The notes beneath the pieces are model-generated. The model was not told the DNA's origin and ran no database searches. It saw nothing but the letters and a program-made list of their open reading frames with translations. A DNA stretch of 64,000 bases. It comes from Tetraselmis striata (Eukaryota > Chlorophyta > Chlorodendrophyceae > Chlorodendrales > Chlorodendraceae). Of the stretch, positions 48,601-59,084 are shown one piece after another. The stretch covers positions 62,001 through 126,000 of the forward strand of contig VCJN01000142.1 of the NCBI GenBank assembly GCA_006384855.1, in the 5' to 3' direction. Numbering within the stretch: the first letter of the stretch is position 1; the number at the start of each line of letters is the position of its first letter. The translations under genes were made by a program, and so were the position numbers.

Positions 48601-50267
48601 CAGCCAGCCGCAGCGGAGCAGCAGCCGGAGCCGCAGGTGCTGCGCCACCTCTTAACCCCCCCCCCCCCCCCCTTAACTCTGAGCACTCCCAATGAACGCC
48701 CGGAATCCGAAACGCGAGTATGCTGTCGCGAAGCCGACCCTTGTCTCCGCCCTCGTGATGCAGTAGGTGCAGAATGACGAGACTCCCGGGTTTCATTTGT
48801 TCCGCGGCCTTGAAGCTTGACAGGCAGAACATGCGACAATGACAACGTCAAAATGTTGCGACAGTCTATATTTATACATGTACTATTATTATAAATGGTT
48901 GGCGTGTTTATGATGTATAATACAAATAGTATATACCGGTATGATATGTATGTTAATATGTAATATACATTGAACGTGTATTGCAATATGATATAGTAGC
49001 ATGTATTAGGATATAACATGATTTCTAAGATATTACTTTAATACATATATGATGTACAGTATGCTATCATATATAAATATACAGTATACTGGCATATTGT
49101 AATAGTATTTTGTAATATACAAAATAGTCTACATAAAATGTGGTCCCGTCGCTGGCCGCCTGCGCATGGGCGAGTGCCTTCAGCCATTGTGCGTGCACTT
49201 TCACGTGAGAGACAGGGAGGGAGGGAGGGAGGGCGAGGGCAAGGGGGCGTGCTCATGAACGACGCGTCACTACTACCCCACTTCCATCCCTATGTAGCTT
49301 GCAGCCCCAGGCACGCGCATGCCTCTACCTCCGCTCTACGGTGTCACAATGCGGGTTTTCGAGCCACGCGCCCGTGATTCAGTCACCCTAGGCGCCGAGC
49401 AACGCTGCAGAGTGTGCGCCCCCCTCCAGCGCCTCCCCGGCCACCTGCCGCCGCTGCTTACCGCCGCCCGCCATGCCCGCGGCAGACGTCGGACGAGGAC
49501 GCGGAGGCGGAGGCGGCGCTGGCGGCCGACCTTGCCGCGGCGCAGGGCGAGCCGGCCGCCCCCGCCGCTGAGGTCCCGCCAGAGGCGGAGGCTGCGACCG
49601 GCGGACTGCCGGCTGACGTAAGCGCCCCCTCGCCCCCCTTCACAACCCCCATCTCACACCTTTCTTGTCCTTAGAGCAGTGCCTTGCTGTCAACGGGGGC
49701 GGGCGGCGGACTTGCTGTGACCCGGAGACGGCCAGGCGGCCTAGCCGCTCGGCCGCCGCCGGTGGGGCGCAGTGCCGGAGCAGGCTGCGAGACCCGGGGG
49801 CATAGAAACGGTGGGAACACGTGTATGTGGGCAGTCGCGCGTTTCTCGGGACGTGCGTCGGGCAAATCCGTGCGGGTGCCGCGTAGAGGCTGGCGGCCTT
49901 GTACGCACGTGACAACCCCCCCGTACGAAACACCAATCGCTACTACTACCATAGATGCAGATTAGGCTCGTACCGCTGTACTGCAACAGAGCCACGTGGC
50001 CTACCCTATAGAGACCCAACCTACACGCTTTAATTAGTAAGTGGGCCCTATGTGGGTTGGCCAGGGGCGGGCCCATCCCCCCTTGATCCTGGATAAAGAC
50101 AGTTTGTCAACACAAAGGAGCTTGATTCAGTTGCAGCAAATTTCAATTTCGATTTCAATGTGGCCGGCACTGATGACGGCCGGTGTGGTGTGCGGTTGCA
50201 GGTGGCGCTGGCGCTCCGCGCCGTGACTTCTGTTGTGGAGGCCATCAAGGGCGAGATGCAGGCGTAG
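39288..50267 (+). CDS. Unrecognised Ala-rich helical protein, 20 exons
   Basis: Exons: 39288-39360, 39819-39877, 40088-40205, 40531-40610, 40806-40931, 41150-41254, 41407-41534, 41754-41895, 42416-42595, 42767-42898, 45032-45169, 45282-45369, 45901-46067, 46641-46693, 46817-46980, 48024-48143, 48275-48384, 48593-48636, 49486-49617, 50202-50267. All junction phases agree except that exons 15 and 17 each carry one extra base; without these the protein is 740 residues. The start is basic (MAAGKKTGKKTGGKAKKW). The body is a series of amphipathic helices such as SIHALESYMNKVMHGPLR and QHLSEMVEGAAYDKAADLF. A long acidic Ala/Glu-rich linker is coded by exons 9-10, and another follows near the C-terminus. 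There is no transmembrane segment and no catalytic motif I know. A structural or coiled-coil role is a guess. Intron 10 (over 2 kb) holds two AT-rich repeats. Confidence 0.78.
39605..39740 (+). repeat. Compound microsatellite and homopolymers in intron 1
   Basis: (TG)n at about 39606-39652, then (AG)n to 39682, then after a short spacer about 11 T directly followed by about 16 G. All lie in the first intron of the 20-exon gene. The G run is on the sense strand, unlike the sense-strand C runs common elsewhere. Confidence 0.95.
41578..41652. repeat. Interstitial telomere-like repeats, inverted
   Basis: TTTAGGGTTAGGTTTAAGG, then TTTAGGGATTAGGGTT, followed after a short spacer by AAACCCTAAACCTAG on the other strand. 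This is degenerate TTTAGGG (plant/green-algal type) facing its own inverse, in intron 7 of the 20-exon gene. A shorter TTTAGGGTTTAGGG lies near 44309-44332, at the end of repeat cop(y) e. Confidence 0.7.
43100..43530 (+). repeat. AT-rich intronic repeat, copy d
   Basis: In intron 10 of the 20-exon gene, same strand as the gene. It has GTTGATGGTTTGGATT, GACAGATACATTTTTGTC, CCCATTTATTTCGGGAAAAA, GATAGCGATACAGGAATG, TTAATCACACTGGTAGCATC and TATCGCGCCCAT. It lacks the terminal hairpin module. Confidence 0.7.
43600..44270 (+). repeat. AT-rich intronic repeat, copy e
   Basis: Directly follows copy d, same strand, same intron. It has AACAGTTTGGGG, GACCGATACATCTTAGTC, GATACAGGAATGCGGGCCAT, TTAATCACAGTGGTAGCATC and ACTATCGCGTGCAT. 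A degraded terminal module follows: AAAACTAGAAGG and TTATTTGCCACCTACGCGC. Confidence 0.7.
48840..49140. other. AT-rich patch in intron 18
   Basis: Dense TATA/ATATGTAATA sequence within the intron between exons 18 and 19 of the 20-exon gene. No coding potential or named repeat is seen. A GGGA tandem (49205-49235) follows. Confidence 0.6.
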
Positions 50268-51580
50268 GCCCTCGCTTGGCACGTGCGCCTGTTCCAACGT
50301 CCCCTGTTGAGCGCCGGCTAGGCTCAAGACACCGCCCCGACCGGCAGGATCCCGCTGCTGTTTGGGTTCCAGCTCACTGCCCACGCCGTGCACTGAGAGC
50401 GGGGATCGCAGCATGGAGACGTTGTCCGCCCAGTCAGAAGACAGTCTTTCAAGTTGTGCTTGTTGTGTACAGCTCTGGCGGTGCAGTAACGTCAGCATGC
50501 TGTGACTAATGTCAATCTCAGTTCCGCGCGTGGGTGCCGACACGACTATGGCAGCCACTATGATAGGACTCAATTTGGACTCAGGCAACCTATGAGAACG
50601 TTCGCTATAGTTTTGCTATGGTTTCGTCTAGACTTAAGCTCTGACAGGCAGGGCGGGTCCTCATTCGCAGTGTGCTCATTACCGCATCGGCTCCCGTATA
50701 CGAGTAGGGAGTTGGGCACGGGGCCAAGACCATGGCGTACGGGGTCCAGTGCACTGCAGTCCACGGCTGTGGATCGGTTTGAGCGCACCCTGCTGGGCGA
50801 CATACAACGGGGGCTGGCCGTGCGAGATGCGGCATGGCGCAACACGGAGCCAGAACAAAGGGCCCTCTTCGAAACATCCTGGATATGTCGGAGTACTAGG
50901 GCGCATGGTCTTATTTGGCACTGTGGGTGAGGTGAGCAAGGGGGTGCGCGCACCGTGCGCGGTGTCGCAGGCCTGGCCGCGGATCGGGGTGCCCTCTCAT
51001 CGCAGGGCACTCGGTGCACCACCCGGGCTCACCAGGAGGCCTTACTCGCAAAAGATTTCCTCGGGGTGCTGAGCTTTGTGGCAGCTTGAGATCGTGCACG
51101 ATGCCTCGTCAGACGGCGTAGATTCGTCCGTCATCCTGATGCATGACGCGACCGGGGATCACCCTCGAACTCACGTGCACACGTGGCCCGGACTCTGAAC
51201 CGTGCGCGCATCAATCATCCGTCCCGCCTCGTGCGGGTTGCGTGCCGCTCTTAGGCGGCTTACTTTGATCTCTTCGTACGGCTTTGAGTGGTGGGTTTGT
51301 TACTCCCACTTTTGGAACTCATCGAGCAATAAGGCATGCGCAGAGGCGCTGGATAATATTACATTCAAGGAACTGGCACACTGCAGCCTGAGCCGGCATG
51401 GAAACGTGCATAGGAAATGGGGCTCAACCCCCGTGACATCGAGTGAACCCCCCCCCCTCCCTCTACAGCCCCCTCTACACCCCCCCCCTCCCGTTTAGCA
51501 CGTCATAGGTCATCATTTTAATGCAGCATTTTCCGGGCATATACGCAACTTTCTACTACCATGTGAACCGCCTGTATACT
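50268..51580. other. Intergenic region after the 20-exon gene
   Basis: No gene supported. Frames on both strands from 50500 to 51070 overlap and show no family signal. A C-rich patch (51447-51495) and a tRNA-like T-arm on the minus strand near 51150-51175 are visible but weak. Confidence 0.45.
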
Positions 51581-51964
51581 CTACCGGTGGAGGGTTTTAC
51601 TACCACTTTTGTAATTCACACGGGTAATGAGTTGGGGCATCGCATGATATGCGCGGGCGCAAGTCTCTAAATCGGTTGGCGAGGTTACAGTCTCGAGGTC
51701 GAGCATCTTACCCGCCAGTCGCACGAGATTCACCTGAGCCTCGGCGTTGCAGTGGATGGGGTCACTCATCTTGAACGTTGGAATATATACCGTGTACTGC
51801 CACTGGTTCAACAACGGCAGCCCGGACGCAGCCGCACGGTTCGATACAATGCCCCCAAAAGTTCGGCACACGTGTTTCGCAAATGGGCCTCTCTGCCTAT
51901 AAACTTTATAAGCTTGGCGACTACGTGATGGGATTCCGCGCGTGAATTCCCTGCTGTTAATCAA
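51581..51964 (-). CDS. Unrecognised open frame, 127 residues
   Basis: A continuous frame starting MINSREFTRGIPSRSRQAY and containing GLPLLNQWQYTVYIPTFK and VRLAGKMLDLETVTSPTD. Residue use looks protein-like, not like a shadow frame, and base composition is lower in GC than the neighbouring genes. No family is recognised. It lies just downstream of the NEPRO-like stop on the same strand, so it might be a separate small gene, part of a mobile element, or chance. Confidence 0.3.
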   Translation of the reverse strand: MINSREFTRGIPSRSRQAYKVYRQRGPFAKHVCRTFGGIVSNRAAASGLPLLNQWQYTVYIPTFKMSDPIHCNAEAQVNLVRLAGKMLDLETVTSPTDLETCARAYHAMPQLITRVNYKSGSKTLHR

Positions 51965-51986
51965 ATACTTTTGTGAAAGCCGTCAG

Positions 51987-54900
51987 CTACTGCAGTAACG
52001 CAGCAAAGATGTCCGCCGCAGCGGAGGGCGCCGCCGCTCTCTCCTCCGGCGTAGCTCGCAGCCTCTTTGCCTTCGCTGCCGACACAGATGAGTCGCCGTT
52101 CGCCACCTCCCCCGCCTCCCCTGGGGCGCCTTTGCCAGCAGAGTTGCCGCCCGCTTGCGGCTCCACGCGCAGGAAGGTGGCCGCGGCGGGGTCGGCGCGG
52201 CGCTTCTGGCGCAGCTGCCTCCCCAGAAGGGTCAGCGGCTTCTTGGGCAGGACAGCCGACGGCACCGCTTTTACTGCCGCTTCCCCTGCCGCGCCGCCAA
52301 GGGTCATCTCCTCGGCTTCGTTGGCACGCTTCTCTGCATGCTGCGGTGCGCTACATGGAGGGCTTGTGATTGCCTTGGGCGGGGAGCGAGCCCGGGGTGG
52401 GGCGCTTCGGGCCAGGGTCTTAGCCAAGGTAGCCGCCGAGGACTCGGTTGGCCCCCTGGTTGGGTTCAGCGCAATATGAGCAGCAGAAGCCCGGTGGGGC
52501 CATGGGCAGTCAGCGTTCTGGCGGTCAATACGAGAAGTAAAGGGCAGTGCGCGCCGCTAACTGCGCACTCGGAATCGGGCAGCTGGGGGGGGGGGGGGGA
52601 TACCTGTCCACAAACACCGGGAGCTCTTCGAGCTCATTGAACGTATAGATGGGCCGTCGCCCAGCTGCAGCAGCACGCAAAGAAGTCAGCGCCAGGCACC
52701 GCAGGAATGCCGGGTTGAGTGCGGCGCGCCCTGTGCACTGAGGACGGGCAGGGGCCGGGCGGGGGGGAGGGGGAGGAGATTCTCCCAGCCTGCTGATCAA
52801 CATGAGTACCAGCAACGCTGCACGGACTAATTGGCATCAGGCAGCTCCAAAACAGCGCGCCCTCTTTGAAAGCGACCGGCAACTTTGAGCCGGGTGTGAC
52901 AAGCCCGGTGGATGTGTGGTGCCAAGCCAGAGAGCTGCTGGTCTTAGTCTTAGACAGGGGTCTTAGAAGGGGGGGGCGTACTACTGGCGTCACCCAGTCC
53001 TAAGATGGGGTCCCAGCCGTAGCCCCAATTGTCATTATAAACGGGTGCCGGCGCGGTAATAAGCACACACGGCGAATGAGAACGCGCCCCGCCTGGCAGA
53101 GGTCAAAGGTAGACAAAACTCAATAGGAATTGTTGCAGCAACTTTTCAAATAGGTGGCACGCAAGCTCAGTTTATGAAAGGGTTCTCATGGGTGCGTCGG
53201 CACGGAAAGATGTTCACACTGGTGTGTAGCGCCATTCAAGTCGGATCACACTGTGCGAGGAGTTGAGGCGGGTGGCGCCTCGATTGTTGCACTGGTTTCG
53301 GAGCATGGGTTTTCGGTCCAGGGGCCTAGAGGTCACCGTTTTGATCCCTACTGAAGACGGGAATTGATGTCTCGCGGGGGGCGGAATGAAGTGTGACAAT
53401 TACGATGTCTATATACGGCACGAGTGCGTGTACGATGTGCGCCTGAGGTTACGACGAGTTTAAACACAACATCGCGCCGCCGTGTGGCACGATGTGCTTG
53501 CACGTCGTCACCTTGTGCGTTGTGCTTTTGAAACGAATGTCGCCTCGAGTCGTTACTCCAATAGCGTTGTCACCTCGGTACCTGCCTCAGACCGACAACT
53601 CTCACGGAGGCAAAGTGACGGAATGATGACACGGTGTCTAGTTGTATGCCAGCGCAAGAAAGAGAGACCTCCGGCGCCAGGCACATCCACGGGCGCAAGG
53701 TGCAATGGAGAGCATGGCAAAGCATCCAGGGGTAGGCGCGATCGGATTGGCCTCGGGGGTAGTCAAACGGGGAAGGGCGAGGAACCGACCTGTGGCCGCC
53801 TTGGCCCCAATGTCGCCTTCGTCGTCGCCCAGGGCCGTCGCGGCCACGGGCGTCAGCAGGCTGCTCACCGCCGGTGTGTCCGGGAAGGACACGGGCCGCA
53901 GCTGCGCAAGGCCGCCGGCCCGGTGGCACTTCAGCATGTGGGGCAAGTGAGCGGCGCACTCTGTTGCCCCGTAGGGACGGTGAAGCGGAGTCGGCAGCGG
54001 GGGCGAGTAAGCCAGATGGGGTCACTGTCAGTGCGAGAATTAAGTCGCCATGTCGGCGCATCACGATCGCCATCCCAACACAGCCCCCACATGCCATGGG
54101 GGGCTCCTATCATCACCGGGAATCATCTCCCCCTCCCCCCTCCCACCCCCCACCCACCCAAGTCTCAAGCCTTCATCAGTCTCCTTCATCAGTCTGCCTT
54201 CACCGGTCTCAAGCACCTTGCCCCCTCGCAGCTGGGACAACTACCAGACCCGTTCCTGTGCCGCAGTCCCCCCCCCTGACCCCCCATCCGTTTATGCACA
54301 GTGCTTGACGCCACACTGCGCCCCGGCTTTCAATCATAGCATGAGAATGCCCACCGCCCAGCCCACGTATTTCCCACGCACTCCACACTGCAGAAGACAT
54401 GCAGTGCGTGAACATGATCTGTACCGTCAGCATGCATACCCGGTTGTTGGCTCGCCAACGCCTCCCCCCCCCCCCCCCCCGCCCCTTTTCCCACCTCTCC
54501 CCTCCCCTCCCCTCCCCTCCCCTCCCCTCATCGGCACGCTTATCCTGCGCCCATGTGGCTATCCAACTATCCCCCTTCCCCCCCTTCCAAAATACAACGC
54601 CACTATCCACTGCACTGCTTGTCATCGACCCCCCCCCCCCCCCCACCGCCTCTCCCCCTCGCCGCCCCCTTTCCCACCTCTCCCCTCCCCTCCCCTCATT
54701 GGCACACTTATCCTGCGCCCATGCTGTTTTCCAACTACTCCCCCCTCTCCCCCTTCCAAAACACAATGCCGCTCTCCACTGCACTGCCAGGTGTAGGGGC
54801 CTAACAAGAACGCGTCCTTCATGACGCAGCACCTATCAAACGCAGTCCCATAGCTGTGCGCTGGGCCTAGCCGCGCTGGAGGTTGGCAATGTGGGTGACG

Positions 54901-56824
54901 CACCTGGCCGCCAGTACCGCGCAGCCAGCGCCGCAGCGTCGGCCGGCAGAGGCATGGCGGAGGGCAGACGCGGCAGCAGGTCCACCAGCAAGTTGTATGT
55001 CGTGGCATTGTCGCCCATGAGTGCTCCTGCGAGCTCCTGCGTGTTGGTGCCGTACCGGGTGAGCACAGCAAGCGGCGCGCACTGCCCCCCCCCCCTACCC
55101 CACACACCCCGTGTTCCCGTTCACTCCCAATGGCAACTTTGCCTCTACGGGCCCTGATGGCCAACGGCACAAGAACTATCAGGGAAGGGCAGACGACGGA
55201 CAGACAGCCATCTCAAAGCGCAGCAGAGAAGATATTTGAGGAGAGTTGAGGAGATAGGCGGAGGGGGGGGGGGGGGGTGGGGGGAGATGGGCCGGGATAC
55301 GATGGTAGCAGGAGGGCCGGAGAGGTTGGCCTATGTCTTATGAGATGTCAGACAGTGCAGCAGGGGCAGAAGGCGGCCACAGTAGGAGGAGGAGGGAGGG
55401 CAGGTTGGGAGCGAGGCGCACGTTGACGCGCGCCATCGCTGCGGAGGTGCTGAGCGCCAGCGGCATGAAGTACGACATCGCAATCTGGGCAAACATCTGG
55501 CGCGTGGCGCTGTGCACTGCCGCCATCGTAGCCTCCACCAGCTGGCAGCCTGCCGCGGTGAGTGCGGCCGAACTTTAGTCAGAGGAAGCCCGCGCCCAAC
55601 ACGCATGCCGACGGATGTAATGGAGGAGCAAGCTAGCGGTGGGGGGGTTTACCGGCATGGAGACGGCACAGCAGGAAGCCCACCGCCTGTCGGCTGGGCG
55701 CGCGCGGCACCTGCCCAGCCAGCACCCTCTGCCCTGAGACTGCCTGCTCCCCAATGTCCCTCACGAGCTGCGGAATGCAGAGCTCCCGCAGCAGCCGCAG
55801 GTTGCGGATCACCTTCATCAGCCATTGGGCATGCGGCGGGTCATACACAGGAAAGTACACAGAAGCGAGAGGCCCGAAGAGGCAGCCGGCAGCGGAAATG
55901 GTAGTGGCTGCGGCTGTGGTAGTGGTAATGTTGGTGGAAGTAGCGGCAGCACACCTCCTGCATACGCTTGAAGTGCGCGGCGCCGCGGTGCTGCGATTTA
56001 TTCTTGTACATCAGCTTCTCCAGCAGCGCCACCTCCAACCACAGCTGCTGACATGCCAGGCGCTCCTGCGGGCCGTTGCATGGCGTACCAAACGTCAGGC
56101 CCGCCCAGGCTGGAACTCTTCCTCTCCCAGCTGGGCTGATAAAATCTGCTCGCGCCCATGCTGCAACAGGCTGGAACTGAGCAACACCACCGAACTACCG
56201 CTTCCCTGCCTGCCTGATTGCCCTATGTGGCTACCGTATGCTACTAGCTACAACTCAAGGCAATTCATTGACTCCTGCTCGCTAAGGTGTGACTCTCTGC
56301 TCAAAGCTTTGCATGGAGCCTATATTGTAGTCAAGTATTGCCCACAGTCAAAGGCTTGCTTGCGCTCCGTTGGACGATTGGCGCATAAAACTACAACAAG
56401 GGTTGAACGGGCCTGCTCGCATCCACACAGTGCCATATCTGAGCCTACCAACACCACCCGCTGCAAGCAGAAATGCACGGATGCCTCCTTGCTGCCAGAT
56501 TTGCCCTAGTCTATCGCATGGCCCTTATCCAATAAACAGCACATTATTGCCTCGTCCTTCGCCACAGCCTACCTCACCCGGCATACCCGACTAGGCAGTC
56601 GGAAATTACCACCAAGAATACGCGACCCCTTGGGTGCTATCTCCCATCTCACATGATCTCTGCCTCGGCGCGACTGGACCACAGCGGCAACCTTTCCACA
56701 CCTGCAGCGCCTCCCAGCCAACTTTCTGCAAGCTGTCGCGGGCGGCGGCGTCGGCGAGCGGCAGCGGCGCCACCCACTCCGCCGGCACCGGCGACCAGTG
56801 CCGCCGCTCCGAACAGCTATCCAT
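51987..56824 (-). CDS. NEPRO-like nucleolar protein, 8 exons
   Basis: Exons: 56824-56702, 56044-55955, 55812-55744, 55541-55422, 55081-54904, 53960-53790, 52664-52604, 52350-51987. They sum to 1176 nt with all phases agreeing (391 residues). The N-terminus (MDSCSERRHWSPVPAEW, then PLPLADAAARDSLQ) and exon 2 (EVALLEKLMYKNKSQHRG, AAHFKRMQE) match the Nepro N-terminal domain, whose hallmark is the L-Y-K/R-N-QHR-HF-R segment, followed by helical exons (VIRNLRLLRELCIPQL, MFAQIAMSYFMPLAL). The family is nucleolar and has been linked to RNase MRP and pre-rRNA processing. The C-terminus is Ala-rich and basic. Exon 3 ends either at a GC donor (55744) or at an upstream GTGAGG (55765); both keep phase. 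A C run directly follows the exon 7 donor. The family call rests mainly on exon 2. Confidence 0.62.
53230..53360 (-). repeat. SINE-like family 2 copy
   Basis: The minus strand reads GCGAGACATCAATTCCCGTC, GATCAAAACGGTGACC, CCATGCTCCGAAACCAGTGC and AACAATCGAGGCG. The same order appears on the plus strand at 62025-62130. Its reverse strand contains a T-arm-like CACCGTTTTGATCCC, so a tRNA-derived origin is possible. It lies in an intron of the NEPRO-like gene. A second short piece (GAATGTCGCCTCGAGTCG) lies at 53534-53555. Confidence 0.65.
54100..54800 (+). repeat. CT-rich low-complexity intron with CCCTC repeats
   Basis: CCCTCCCCTC tandems at 54497-54531 and 54683-54700, duplicated blocks ending GGCACACTTATCCTGCGCCC (54535-54555 and 54698-54722), and C runs. 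All lie in one intron of the NEPRO-like gene, so the sense strand is GGGGAGG-rich. About 180 bp is duplicated once in tandem (compare 54457-54640 with 54631-54790). Confidence 0.7.
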
Positions 56825-57381
56825 TGCTCCGCGTGCTCACCAGGTTGCAGCAGGTAGCAGGAAGCTTCGCATTGCCAGGGCGTTCACAGCAAGTGACTAT
56901 AAGCAGTGGCGGCGCTGCTGATGTGTCTTCCCGCCACATCCGTGAATGGTGATAGAAGTGATGGTAGATTCGACGAGCTTCGTCAGCTGTACAATTGTAG
57001 TCGCTACAGGTACCTGTAGCCGCTAATAATAAGGCCATTCCAACAAAATGACCTGGTTGAGGTCAGTATCATCCGTGGAAACGGAGGGGGGGTCTCGTTT
57101 TGTAAATTGCGAAAGTTTAGTAACTAGTGCTTTAAGAAGTGTACAGCCGTCCAGCGCCCCCTATGCACATCCAGTTTGTCCTCATCCTGCGCCGCCGCCG
57201 CTGCTGCCACCGTGCTCGCCCGCATGCAAACCTAGCTACCGTTCACCTACCTCCTACCGACTGACGACCGCTCTTCATCACACTTCCCGCGCCCGCCAGC
57301 AACCTATGTTGGCCGCCAACTCTCACATACTAGCGCGTGCGCGCCACTACCATGGCGTCATCGTTAGGACCACCGGTTCCT
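56825..57381. other. Divergent spacer above the NEPRO-like gene
   Basis: About 560 bp without a supported gene. A short ATG-led frame MTWLR before GTCAGT at 57048 could be a first exon of the plus-strand gene whose end is at 57929, but this is a guess. Confidence 0.35.
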
Positions 57382-57929
57382 ATGCACAGGCTCCGCAACC
57401 TTACCAGAGGATCACCCCTTTCGCGACAACTTTGTTTGTGGTTATGCCTTGACACGCGAGTCCAAGGTGGAGTGGGAGTACTACATCCACCAGAATAAGT
57501 CGGTGGCGTGGTTCAACCGGACATGTGCGTGCACTGTGCCGGACAACTTGCATGGAGCCGGACGGCGCCGCAAATAAGACTTGCATGACGTCTATCACGT
57601 CGTGCTACCCCTCTGCGAGGTACAGCCTGCCCTTTTCGTTGCTGCTGGCTGCAACTGCTGTATTGTGTGTCACTGACAAATGTTTTCTTACATCGCGCAG
57701 GCATGCGAGGCAGGTGGGCTGAAGCACACGTATACGCACATTCAAGCCCATCGGCCAGCATAAGCTCAAGAACATGGACAAGCAGTTGGTACGGCAAGCA
57801 TTATTGGAACGCATGTCATGTCGGCACCCGCAACAAAGAGCGTCAGCCCCGAAGGCGTTAGCGTCGGCGTCGGCGGCATCAGCCACCACCACCGCGGCGG
57901 CGCCTGCGGAGTCGGCCAGTGGAGGCGCT
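57382..57929 (+). CDS. Unrecognised gene, 3' part in two coding patches
   Basis: Patch 1 (57382-57530) reads PEDHPFRDNFVCGYALTRES then KVEWEYYIHQNKSVAWFNRT. Patch 2 (about 57733-57929) reads FKPIGQHKLKNMDKQLVRQ, ALLERMSCRH, and an Ala/Thr/Ser-rich tail ending SGGA and a TAG. Codon use and residue mix are protein-like. A donor GTGCGTG lies at the end of patch 1 and acceptors lie before patch 2, but the phases are not settled. No family is recognised. The gene would be head-to-head with the NEPRO-like gene. Confidence 0.4.
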
Positions 57930-59060
57930 TAGTACTATCGTATCGTAAGTTTGCCAATGCCAGCCGTACACATTGTAGCACATGTAATAAAGGGCCGGCG
58001 GGACAGGGTGGGGACCATGCACACTGGTGCAAACCCATTGTGCACAATTTTCACACAAGGCTGCCATGTGCTACTCTTTTAACATTTTATGAACATCACC
58101 ATCATTGTCTGGCTACTGCATCGCGCACGCAGATGCATCTTTATCATATTGTGGTCTCTCAATCTCCACGCCACCGCCGCCGCGCTACCGCCGGATTCAC
58201 TTGCTAATGCGGTTTGTGGAAAGAACGGCCCGGATTTACTAGCGATCTACTACACATGTAAGAGTAGTAGGCATGTCTTGATGTCCTGCCGCCGGGCTGC
58301 TGCTGCTCCGAAACTAATTATAGCACTGAAATTGCACTGCAACGCCAGGACGCTGCCCAATATTGTGGTTATTCCAGCTCGAATCATGGTGGCATAGTGG
58401 ACTACATATAGCCAGCACATGGTATGATTTGCAGCTCGAAACGTGGCGATCGCTATCCGAGTATTTATTTGCTGCCGCTCCGTAGCGTACACCGCAGTGT
58501 TTACCGCACAATGTGGCAGTGCATGTATACCACCAGCCTAAAAGTACGCAAAATCTGTTCTCGCGCTGGTGATCGCTAGACTATATATATACGACTACAT
58601 ATCAGCACATACAAACAGTTTGGGGGGAAGGGGGGAAGCTTGGGCCCCCACACACGGAATGCTCGCCGGGAACAACGCAGCTCCAAAACCAGTGATGAAA
58701 CAGTCGCCTCAATGCCCGGACGCTGCCCAATATGGTGGCTATTCCAGCTAAAATCATGGCGGCATAGTGGACTATATATAGCCAGGACATGGTATGATAT
58801 ACAAGCAAAAACGTCGCGATTACTTTCCGAGTGTATATTTGCTGCCGCTCGTTGACCTCCGATCCAGGGACCTCATGAGTAGGAGACCACCGCTCATCTA
58901 CAACCGAGCGGACAAACAACGAGGCCAATACAGCCTGCATCATTATTACTTTTTCGGCGACACCACTACGCATGCGAGAATGAAGACAATAAGATAGCAT
59001 TATAAATAACGATATGGTGGCATCATAAATAGTTATGATAATTATAGATATCATCATAAC
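57930..59060. other. Intergenic, with a 145-bp direct duplication and tRNA-like piece
   Basis: No gene is supported. It holds the repeat pair at 58340-58488 and 58712-58855 and, right after the second unit, a minus-strand tRNA-like fragment (58862-58925) related to SINE family 1. Confidence 0.5.
58340..58855 (+). repeat. Pair of ~145-bp direct repeats, 370 bp apart
   Basis: Both units read GACGCTGCCCAATAT, GGTGGCATAGTGGACTA or GGCGGCATAGTGGACTA, ATATAGCCA, GACATGGTATGAT and ATTTGCTGCCGCTC. Differences are scattered, so the duplication is not recent. The second unit runs into a tRNA-like fragment with CCGCTCGGTTGTAGATGAGC on the minus strand. Confidence 0.8.
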
Positions 59061-59084
59061 ATGTATTGTTTAGAGCTGTGTTCT

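Noticed and set aside
50502-51072. Overlapping frames of 90-150 codons on both strands
   Set aside because: No preferred frame, no domain, no splice signals; treated as intergenic.
53482-54279. 265-codon plus-strand frame
   Set aside because: Antisense of a NEPRO-like exon and its CT-rich intron.
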